In this document: in pieces, positions 57,304 through 64,000 of the stretch | Numbering within the stretch: the stretch's first letter is position 1 | Layout of the letters: each line of letters begins with the position of its first letter | Assembly (NCBI RefSeq): GCF_025403485.1 | Contig: NZ_CP099966.1 | Coordinates: forward strand, 3,137,001 to 3,201,000 | Direction of reading: 5' to 3' | Length of the DNA: 64,000 nt | Source of the DNA: Chryseobacterium paludis | Lineage (GTDB): Bacteria; Bacteroidota; Bacteroidia; Flavobacteriales; Weeksellaceae | The notes under the pieces: model-generated | The model's database searches: none | Told to the model about the DNA's origin: nothing | What the model saw: the letters and a program-made list of their open reading frames with translations, nothing else | Translations under genes and position numbers: made by a program

Positions 57304-59688
57304 ATGGAGGTGAGCGAGAACTGTTTTCATTGTGGTCAAGGCATAGAAAAAGAAAGAATTCTTTTTGATGAACAAACTTTTTGTTGCAATGGTTGCAGAT
57401 CGGTCTACGAAATTCTGAATACCAACAATCTAAGTAATTTTTACGAATTGAATAAAAGAGCAGGAATTCGTCCCAGTGATGAAAATTCTTCTCAATTCGA
57501 TTATTTAGATACTCCTGAAATTTTTGAAAAGATAACTGACTTTTCGGAAGGGAGTACAAGTCTGGTAACATTCAAAGTTCCGGTGATACATTGTTCTTCT
57601 TGTATCTGGCTTTTAGAAAGTCTCCATACGCTAAATGACGGCATTAAATATTCTCAGGTTAATTTTACAAGAAAAACCTTACAGGTTTCATTTAATCATA
57701 ATGATTTAAAATTAAGCGAATTAGCTAAATTCCTAACTAATCTTGGATATAAACCAGTCATCAGCCTTGAAACAGCAGAGAAGAATGTTGATCATCTTGA
57801 CAAATCACTTCTAGTTAAATTGGCTATTGCTGGTTTTGCATTTGGTAACGGAATGTTCTTGGCCTTCCCTGAATATATTGGCGGCGAAGATTTCTGGATG
57901 CAGCACTATAAGGGTCTTTTCAGAACTTTAATGTTTTTACTTGCTATTCCGGTGGTCTTTTACTCAGCTTCAGATTATTACAAATCTGCCTGGTATGGAC
58001 TGAAAAACAAAATCGTTAATATTGATGTTCCAATTGTCTTAGGTATTTTCGTTCTTTTCGGAAGAAGCGTCTACGAAGTGACAACGAATTATGGGCCTGG
58101 CTATTTCGACACTTTATGTGGACTGCTATTCTTCATGCTTTTAGGGAAAACCTTCCAAAAAAGAACCTACAGTGCTCTTTCCTACGATCGCGACTATAAA
58201 TCATTTTATCCTATTGCTGTTACTAAAGTTGATTTTAATGGAAAACAAGATAACATCTTACTTTCTGAAGTCAAAGTGGGTGATAGAATTTTAGTTAGAA
58301 ATCAGGAAATCATTCCGGTAGATGCCATTTTAATTAATGGCGAAGGCAATATCGACAACAGCTTTATTACAGGAGAAAGTGAAAGCATAAGCAAGCAGCC
58401 TGGAGATAAAATTTTTGCAGGCGGAAAACAAATCGGCTCTTCTCTTGAACTTGAAGTGATAAAAAATGTGGATCAAAGTTATCTGACACAACTTTGGAAT
58501 AAAGAAGCATTCAAAAAATACGAAACCGGACTGGACACCCTTACCAACAACATAAGCAAATACTTCACTTTCATCATATTGGGCATTGCTTTAGCTTCAG
58601 GAATCTATTGGTCCTTCATTGATCTGGAAAAAATGTTCCAGGTTGTTTCTGCTATTTTAATTATTGCCTGCCCTTGTGCGCTTGCTCTTTCGGCACCATT
58701 TACTTTTGGACACATCATGCGGATTTTAGGTCGAAACAAGTTTTATGTAAAAGATACTTTAACAATAGAGAAAATTGCAAAAATTGACACCCTTGTATTT
58801 GACAAAACAGGAACAATTACACACAGAAAAAAGACCAATATCAAATATGATGGTTTAGAAATTTCAGATTTTGACCTATTGAATATCAAAACTTTGTTGA
58901 AAAATTCAAACCACCCTCTTTCAAAATCCCTATATGAATTCATTGATGTTAATGACGATTATTTCCCGGTTGACCAATTCGAGGAGATTTCTGGAAAAGG
59001 CTACAAAGCCAACGTACGAGGAAGCAGCTATAAAATAGGGTCTGCCAGATATAATAATCAGGAATCTAAAAATCTTGAAACAGCGGTTTATATAAGCAAA
59101 AACGATGAATTCCTTGGTAAATTCATTTTCAAGAATGAATACAGAGGGCAGCTTAAAAATCTGTTTAAAATCCTTACCAACTACAAGATCTTCATATTAA
59201 GCGGAGATAATTCTTCTGAGGAAAGCCAATTAAAAGAAATCATTCCTACTTGCCAAGCGATGGCTTTCAACCAAAGCCCCGAAGACAAACTTAATTACAT
59301 TAAAGAACTGCAGGACAAAAACCATAAAGTTGCAATGCTTGGAGACGGCTTAAATGACGCAGGAGCATTAAAACAAAGCAACGTGGGAATTGCAATTGCT
59401 GATGATACGAATACATTTACTCCATCATCAGATGTGATCATGAATGGCGACAAAGTCGTAACCCTTGACAGATATCTCAATGTTTGCAAAGGCTCTATTA
59501 CCATTGTGAAAATGACATTCATAATCAGTTTCCTGTATAATATCGTAGGTTTAAGTTACGCAGTTACAGGCCATATGCATCCGCTCTTCGCAGCGATAAT
59601 CATGCCAATAAGTTCTATTACCGTAGTTGCATTCACTACAATTTCAACCTGGATCCTGGGACGGAAATACTTTACCAAAGAGGCGTAG
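57304..59688 (+). CDS. ccoI: Heavy-metal P-type ATPase, CcoI/FixI-like
   Basis: A 794-residue copper-type transporter. An N-terminal cysteine-rich module (C7, C10, C27, C28, C31) precedes an HMA domain with C97-S-S-C100. The membrane CPC motif lies in IIACPCALALSAPF, the phosphorylated Asp in DKTGTITH, and ATP-hinge blocks at GDGLNDAGAL. CcoI supplies copper for cbb3 oxidase assembly. It is followed by ccoS, a promoter and ccoNO, and is divergent from the Crp/Fnr regulator. Confidence 0.93.
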   Translation: MEVSENCFHCGQGIEKERILFDEQTFCCNGCRSVYEILNTNNLSNFYELNKRAGIRPSDENSSQFDYLDTPEIFEKITDFSEGSTSLVTFKVPVIHCSSCIWLLESLHTLNDGIKYSQVNFTRKTLQVSFNHNDLKLSELAKFLTNLGYKPVISLETAEKNVDHLDKSLLVKLAIAGFAFGNGMFLAFPEYIGGEDFWMQHYKGLFRTLMFLLAIPVVFYSASDYYKSAWYGLKNKIVNIDVPIVLGIFVLFGRSVYEVTTNYGPGYFDTLCGLLFFMLLGKTFQKRTYSALSYDRDYKSFYPIAVTKVDFNGKQDNILLSEVKVGDRILVRNQEIIPVDAILINGEGNIDNSFITGESESISKQPGDKIFAGGKQIGSSLELEVIKNVDQSYLTQLWNKEAFKKYETGLDTLTNNISKYFTFIILGIALASGIYWSFIDLEKMFQVVSAILIIACPCALALSAPFTFGHIMRILGRNKFYVKDTLTIEKIAKIDTLVFDKTGTITHRKKTNIKYDGLEISDFDLLNIKTLLKNSNHPLSKSLYEFIDVNDDYFPVDQFEEISGKGYKANVRGSSYKIGSARYNNQESKNLETAVYISKNDEFLGKFIFKNEYRGQLKNLFKILTNYKIFILSGDNSSEESQLKEIIPTCQAMAFNQSPEDKLNYIKELQDKNHKVAMLGDGLNDAGALKQSNVGIAIADDTNTFTPSSDVIMNGDKVVTLDRYLNVCKGSITIVKMTFIISFLYNIVGLSYAVTGHMHPLFAAIIMPISSITVVAFTTISTWILGRKYFTKEA

Positions 59689-59758
59689 AAGCCCTTATTT
59701 AGACTGATTTTAAATTAGCAAGAATCGGTATTTCGTGATGAATGTCATTATTTTTCAC

Positions 59759-59790
59759 TAAATTTGAACCCCGAAAATAGGTTAATTTTG
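59759..59790 (+). promoter_or_regulatory. Two alternative promoter -7 elements before ccoS
   Basis: TAAATTTG (59759-59766) and TAATTTTG (59783-59790) both fit TAnnTTTG. The second ends seven bases before the ccoS start codon at 59798, so its transcript would be nearly leaderless. Confidence 0.5.
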
Positions 59791-59797
59791 TTGTCAA

Positions 59798-60022
59798 ATG
59801 GATATTCTATATTTAATGATCCTATGCAGTGTTTCTTTGGCTGCAATTTTCTTGGTCGTTTTTATAGTAAACGCCCGAAAAGGACAGTTTGAGGATGATG
59901 AGTCCCCTGCTGTGCGAATTCTTTATGACTCTGGTGAAATAAAGGAGAAAAAGGAAGACGGCAACAAAACAGACGAGAAAGAAAAAGGAGAAAATAATAA
60001 AATTGAAGAAAAAAGTGAATAG
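59798..60022 (+). CDS. ccoS: Cbb3 oxidase assembly protein CcoS
   Basis: A 74-residue protein with one transmembrane helix (residues about 4-24), then the family-typical ARKGQFEDDESPAVRIL and a charged Lys/Glu-rich tail. CcoS assists haem and copper insertion into the CcoN subunit. It ends six bases before ccoNO. Confidence 0.9.
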   Translation: MDILYLMILCSVSLAAIFLVVFIVNARKGQFEDDESPAVRILYDSGEIKEKKEDGNKTDEKEKGENNKIEEKSE

Positions 60023-60027
60023 TTGAT

Positions 60028-62289
60028 ATGGAGACACAAAAGTTTAGTTATGACAACAGTATTGTTCGGGCATTTCTTTATGCGACCATAGTTTTTGGGC
60101 TTATAGGGTTTACGTTCGGGCTTACCGCAGCCTTAATGCTTTTCTACCCAGAGCTTCCTGAATTTTTATTTGGTACTGATGATACTACCATTCAGAGTTT
60201 AAAGAGTGGTAATATTCAAGGGCTAATTAATACTCATGGTGCATTTGGTTTTGGTAGAATCAGAATGCTGCACACCAACACTGTAATCTGGGCGTTCGTA
60301 TGTAATATCGTTTATACCGGTATTTATTACTCTCTACAGAGATTATTGAAAGCAAGAATGTACAGTGATACGTTATCTTGGATACATTTCTGGACTTGGC
60401 AATTTATGATTGTTGCTACGTTCATCACATTCTTTATGGGTATTAATACCTCAAAAGAATACGCTGAACATGAATGGCCAATCGATATTTTAATTGCTTT
60501 CTCGTGGATCATTTTCGGTGCCAACATGTTCTTAACTATTGCTAAGAGAAGGGTAAGACACCTTTATGTAGCTATCTGGTTCTATATTGGTACTTGGATC
60601 GCAGTAGCAATGCTTCACATTTTTAACAACTTAGAAGTTCCATTATCTTTCACAGGATGGAAATCATATTCAGCATATGCTGGGGTAAAAGATGCTATCG
60701 TACAATGGTGGTATGGCCACAATGCGGTTGCATTCGTATTGACAACTCCGGTTTTAGGTTTGATGTATTACTTCTTACCAAAAGCTGCAGACAGACCAGT
60801 TTTTTCATATAAACTGTCTATTATTCACTTCTGGTCATTAATTTTCGTATATATCTGGGCTGGTCCTCACCACCTTCAGTATACTGCACTTCCTGCATGG
60901 GCTCAGGCAGTGGGAACAGGTTTCTCTATCATGCTTATCGCTCCATCTTGGGGAGGTATGCTAAATGGTCTTCTTACGTTAAGAGGGGCATGGGATAAAG
61001 TAAGAGAAAATCCTATTCTTAAGTTCTTCGTAGTCGCTGTTACATGTTATGGTATGGCCACTTTTGAAGGACCACTTTTAGCGACTAAAAACATTAACAA
61101 AATTGGACACTTTACTGACTGGGTTATTGGTCACGTACATTTAGGTGCACTTGGATGGAATGGCTTCATGGCATTCGGGGTAATCTATTATTTAGTACCG
61201 ATTTTGTGGAGAACAAAAATATGGTCTGTAAAATTAGCTAACTGGCATTTCTGGTTAGGTACTTTAGGAATTATCTTCTATGCAGTACCAATGTATATTT
61301 CAGGATTTACTCAAGGATTGATGTGGAAACAATTCAACCCGGATGGAACACTATTGTGGAAAAACTGGTTGGATACTGTAACTGCAATTATTCCTTACTT
61401 TAAAATGAGATTTGTAGGAGGATTATTCTATATCTCAGGAGCAATCTTAATGATTGTAAACGTTGTTGCAACGGTAAGAAAAGGATCTTTCCAAAAAGAG
61501 GTTCCGGCAGAAGCACCTGCTTTAGCTAATATCAGCAAAAACAGAAAAGAAGGAGAAGGAACTCACCTATGGCTGGAAAGAACTCCAATATTATTAGGTA
61601 TTTTATCTTTCTTAACGATTTCTATTGGTAGTTCAGTTGAAATTATCCCAACACTATCTCTTAAGAAAAGTGTACCGACTATTTCAGCAGTGAAACCTTA
61701 TTCACCATTAGAATTAGAAGGTAGAGATATTTATATCCGTGAAGGATGTAACGCTTGTCACTCTCAGATGGTAAGACCATTCAGAGACGAGATCGTAAGA
61801 TTCAACGGTAAAAACGGACAATACTCAAAAGCGGGAGAGTTCATCTATGACAGACCATTCTTATGGGGATCAAAAAGAACAGGACCGGATTTACATAGAG
61901 AAGGAGGTAAAAACCCAAGTTCTTGGCACTATAAGCATATGTATAACCCAAGATCAACATCTGCAGGTTCTATTATGCCTCGTTACCCTTGGTTAATTGC
62001 TACAAATTTAGACAGATCTAAAATGGTTGATAAAATGTTACTGATGAAAAATACTTTCGATGTGCCATATACAAAGCCTCAGATAGACTCTGCAAATAAA
62101 TGGGCAGACAACCAGGCTGCGAAAATCGTAAAAGATATCTTCTCTGAAGCGAATGACTTAAAAGTGGCTTATGCTAAGAGACCTAAAGGTGAATTGGAGA
62201 AAAAAGAGGTTGTAGCTCTTATCTCTTACTTACAAAGATTAGGTACTGATATCAAAACAACAGAAATAAAAACAGCAAGTAATAACTAA
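60028..62289 (+). CDS. ccoNO: Fused cbb3 cytochrome oxidase subunits I and II (CcoN-CcoO)
   Basis: A 753-residue fusion. The CcoN part (about 1-470) has twelve membrane helices and haem/copper histidines in WWYGHNAVAFVLT, GPHHLQYTALP and GHVHLGALGWNGF. The CcoO part follows a helix at about 520-540 and has a single haem c motif CNACH (Cys574, Cys577, His578) in REGCNACHSQMVRPFRDE. The fused form is usual in Bacteroidota. This is the catalytic core of a high-affinity terminal oxidase in the inner membrane. Confidence 0.96.
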   Translation: METQKFSYDNSIVRAFLYATIVFGLIGFTFGLTAALMLFYPELPEFLFGTDDTTIQSLKSGNIQGLINTHGAFGFGRIRMLHTNTVIWAFVCNIVYTGIYYSLQRLLKARMYSDTLSWIHFWTWQFMIVATFITFFMGINTSKEYAEHEWPIDILIAFSWIIFGANMFLTIAKRRVRHLYVAIWFYIGTWIAVAMLHIFNNLEVPLSFTGWKSYSAYAGVKDAIVQWWYGHNAVAFVLTTPVLGLMYYFLPKAADRPVFSYKLSIIHFWSLIFVYIWAGPHHLQYTALPAWAQAVGTGFSIMLIAPSWGGMLNGLLTLRGAWDKVRENPILKFFVVAVTCYGMATFEGPLLATKNINKIGHFTDWVIGHVHLGALGWNGFMAFGVIYYLVPILWRTKIWSVKLANWHFWLGTLGIIFYAVPMYISGFTQGLMWKQFNPDGTLLWKNWLDTVTAIIPYFKMRFVGGLFYISGAILMIVNVVATVRKGSFQKEVPAEAPALANISKNRKEGEGTHLWLERTPILLGILSFLTISIGSSVEIIPTLSLKKSVPTISAVKPYSPLELEGRDIYIREGCNACHSQMVRPFRDEIVRFNGKNGQYSKAGEFIYDRPFLWGSKRTGPDLHREGGKNPSSWHYKHMYNPRSTSAGSIMPRYPWLIATNLDRSKMVDKMLLMKNTFDVPYTKPQIDSANKWADNQAAKIVKDIFSEANDLKVAYAKRPKGELEKKEVVALISYLQRLGTDIKTTEIKTASNN

Positions 62290-62304
62290 AAACATTAAGG
62301 CTCA

Positions 62305-62502
62305 ATGATTCCTCAGAACTTTAAAGATATATTATCCAATACAGAAAACGCTGGTTTTTACCAGACGCTGGCTCTGATTTTCTTTATGCTGTTCTTCGTA
62401 GCTTTGGTAATTTATGTTTTTAGCAGGCCTAAAAAATATTACAAAGAAGAAGAAGAGGCTCCTCTGCAGGATGATGAAGACGACTTTAATTTAAAAAATT
62501 AA
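62305..62502 (+). CDS. ccoQ: CcoQ-like cbb3 oxidase small subunit
   Basis: A 65-residue protein with one transmembrane helix (about residues 19-38) ending in YVFSRPKKYYKEEEEAP and an acidic tail. The RPKKYY motif and position between ccoNO and ccoP identify it. CcoQ stabilises the complex. It begins 15 bases after ccoNO. Confidence 0.85.
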   Translation: MIPQNFKDILSNTENAGFYQTLALIFFMLFFVALVIYVFSRPKKYYKEEEEAPLQDDEDDFNLKN

Positions 62503-62511
62503 ATATTTATT

Positions 62512-63393
62512 ATGAAACAAAGAACACCGGTTGTTGTAAACATTTTAATAATAATTGGACTTTTAATAGTTTTTTATTATTTATTTGTACAAAGCTATTC
62601 GTTTTTAGCTTCACCATACTTCTGGGGAACTGTTGTGATAAGTGCTATCTTAGCTTATATTCATAGCTCTATTGGAGATTTAATTGAGAACAATAAGTTC
62701 AAGAAATTATCTCCAGAAGAAAAAGCTGTGTATTTAAATGAGAAAAAGATTCCTTTCTTAAGAAGAATGTATGACAGCGCATTCAAAAAGCAATCTGTTA
62801 CTGAAGAAAAAGATATCCTTATCGACCACGGTTTCGATGGTATTATGGAATTGGATAACCAGTTACCAAAATGGTGGGTAGGTTTGTTTTATTTTGGGAC
62901 TGCTTTTTGTATTGTTTATATATGTGCATACTCTTTCACAGATTTCGCTCATCCTTTAAGCGAGTATGAGAAAGAATATAAAGAGCAGATTGCGAGTATT
63001 GCAGAATATGAAAAAAGTCAACCTCCTGTAACTATAGAAACAGCAAAATATTCAGCTGATAATATTGCAGAAGGTAAGGAGCTTTTCAAAACAAACTGTG
63101 CATCTTGCCACGGTGAAGACGGAAGAGGAGGTATTGGTCCGAACTTAACGGATAATTACTGGATCAACCAGCCGGAGAAAACTTTATTTAAGAATGTTTT
63201 CCATATGGACTGGAATGGTTCTCCTACTAACCCTGCAATGAGACCATTTGGTAAGAACGGAGAAGTTTCCGGTGCAGAGATTGAAAAGATTGCAGCTTTT
63301 GTATATCACATCAATCAGGAACAACCTCCAATTACAACTGCTCAAGGTGGAGCTGCTCCTCAAGGGACAGAAGCTCATTGGGAAAAAGAATAA
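62512..63393 (+). CDS. ccoP: Cbb3 oxidase subunit III (CcoP)
   Basis: A 293-residue membrane-anchored cytochrome c. Two or three transmembrane helices (about 8-26, 35-50 and 120-142) precede a periplasmic domain with one haem motif CASCH (Cys196, Cys199, His200); proteobacterial CcoP has two haems. The C-terminus is Ala/Gly/Gln-rich and probably flexible. It passes electrons to CcoO. A strong hairpin follows. Confidence 0.93.
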   Translation: MKQRTPVVVNILIIIGLLIVFYYLFVQSYSFLASPYFWGTVVISAILAYIHSSIGDLIENNKFKKLSPEEKAVYLNEKKIPFLRRMYDSAFKKQSVTEEKDILIDHGFDGIMELDNQLPKWWVGLFYFGTAFCIVYICAYSFTDFAHPLSEYEKEYKEQIASIAEYEKSQPPVTIETAKYSADNIAEGKELFKTNCASCHGEDGRGGIGPNLTDNYWINQPEKTLFKNVFHMDWNGSPTNPAMRPFGKNGEVSGAEIEKIAAFVYHINQEQPPITTAQGGAAPQGTEAHWEKE

Positions 63394-63416
63394 TTTCAAA
63401 AAAAATTAAAACATAT

Positions 63417-63474
63417 GAAAAGCATAATTTGTTATTAGAAAAAAAATAGTAACTAATTATGCTTTTCTTTTTTT
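63417..63474 (+). terminator. Strong hairpin terminator between ccoP and ccoG
   Basis: GAAAAGCATAATT pairs with AATTATGCTTTTC, and inside it GTTATTA pairs with TAGTAAC around an A8 loop. A T-run follows. It would terminate or attenuate transcription into ccoG. Confidence 0.75.
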
Positions 63475-63488
63475 AAATATATTACAAA

Positions 63489-64000
63489 ATGTCAGACATA
63501 GAAGAAATAGAAGTACGCGGCGGACAGGGACAGGTTCTGGACCCTGAGACTTACAGAGATTCTATAGGGACTATGGAGCAATCCGGAAAGAGAAGATGGG
63601 TGTTCCCAAGAAAGCCGAAAGGTAAATACACAAACTATAGAAACATTGTAAGTTATACTTTATTACTGATCTATTTTGCCGTTCCTTTTTTAAAAATCAA
63701 TGGTAATCCTTTCTTTTTATTCAACGTTATTGATAGAGAGTTTTTCATCTTTGGACAACCCTTCTATCCACAAGACTTTTTTATCCTGACTCTGGGTGCT
63801 ATAGCATCTTTGATATTCATTATTATTTTTACGATTGCATTCGGAAGAATTTTCTGCGGGTGGATATGTCCTCAGACAATTTTTATGGAATCGATATTTC
63901 GTAAAATAGAATTTATAATTGAAGGTGACAGAAATAGACAAATGAAGTTGGACAGGCAACCTTGGAATACTGAGAAAATCTGGAAAAGGAGTTTAAAATG
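63489..64000 (+). CDS. ccoG: Cbb3 oxidase accessory protein CcoG, 5' part only
   Basis: The last gene, cut at the right edge after about 170 codons; its start at 63489 is MSDIEEIEVRGGQG. The visible part has membrane helices and the typical GRIFCGWICPQTIFMES, with cysteines of the first iron-sulfur site. CcoG/FixG is a membrane ferredoxin-like protein and has been shown to be a copper reductase for oxidase assembly in other bacteria. Further [4Fe-4S] motifs would lie outside the window. Confidence 0.9.
   Translation, partial: MSDIEEIEVRGGQGQVLDPETYRDSIGTMEQSGKRRWVFPRKPKGKYTNYRNIVSYTLLLIYFAVPFLKINGNPFFLFNVIDREFFIFGQPFYPQDFFILTLGAIASLIFIIIFTIAFGRIFCGWICPQTIFMESIFRKIEFIIEGDRNRQMKLDRQPWNTEKIWKRSLK

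Overview
The window looks like a chromosomal segment of a flavobacterium of the Chryseobacterium/Weeksellaceae type. The evidence is low G+C, the Bacteroidota promoter signature TAnnTTTG in front of many genes, a flexirubin-type pigment locus, a fused CcoN/CcoO cbb3 oxidase subunit, several TonB-dependent receptors and a type-2 (eukaryote-like) IleRS. No tRNA, rRNA, CRISPR, prophage or insertion sequence was recognised. Gene content is mostly housekeeping and metabolic; the unusual signals lie in leader RNAs, decayed DNA and repeats between genes.

Layout. 1-6.1 kb: edge of an aryl-polyene/flexirubin locus (ketoacyl synthase, ketoreductase, tyrosine ammonia-lyase, divergent halogenase-like flavoprotein, PaaK-type ligase). 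6.1-15.3 kb: M23 peptidase, ileS, DksA-like protein, two small proteins, lspA, a SanA-like protein, then a 15-copy octanucleotide repeat directly upstream of trpS. 15.3-20.2 kb: a PepSY-linked two-component system, a YjjG-like HAD phosphatase, an ECF sigma factor with a 44-residue companion ORF, and an outer-membrane-like protein. 20.3-24.4 kb: metK under a SAM-II riboswitch, then divergent oxyR and katA. 24.5-33.4 kb: enoyl-CoA hydratase, dCMP deaminase, xerD, Nudix protein, haem-binding protein, lipoproteins, hydroxyacid dehydrogenase, thioesterase and an HU-CCDC81 protein. 33.6-35.9 kb: a TonB-dependent receptor under a TPP riboswitch, so probably a thiamine receptor. 36-42.7 kb: WG-repeat protein, a decayed aconitase fragment, acnB and an intact mitochondrial-type aconitase. 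42.7-48.3 kb: two outer-membrane receptors. The first has a roughly 400-nt leader holding a compact S-box-like RNA and a small ORF ending MCMCCCS. 48.4-54.5 kb: a seven-gene thiamine operon (thiS, thiC, tenI-like, thiE, thiG, thiH, thiF) under a second TPP riboswitch. 54.6-57.2 kb: pseudouridine synthase, small membrane protein, panB and a Crp/Fnr regulator. 57.3-64 kb: the cbb3 oxidase cluster ccoI-S-NO-Q-P-G, cut by the window end.

How the parts work together. Thiamine supply is probably covered by two TPP-controlled loci, one for uptake and one for synthesis. Sulfur and methyl metabolism appears to be read by RNA at two places: a SAM-II element on metK, and the S-box-like element plus Cys/Met-rich leader ORF ahead of a TonB receptor, which I consider the best candidate for something undescribed. 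Peroxide defence is oxyR/katA, and microaerobic respiration is the cco cluster next to a Crp/Fnr-type regulator.

Protein families are mostly secure from motifs. Substrates of the receptors, the regulatory calls and the pigment roles are inference.
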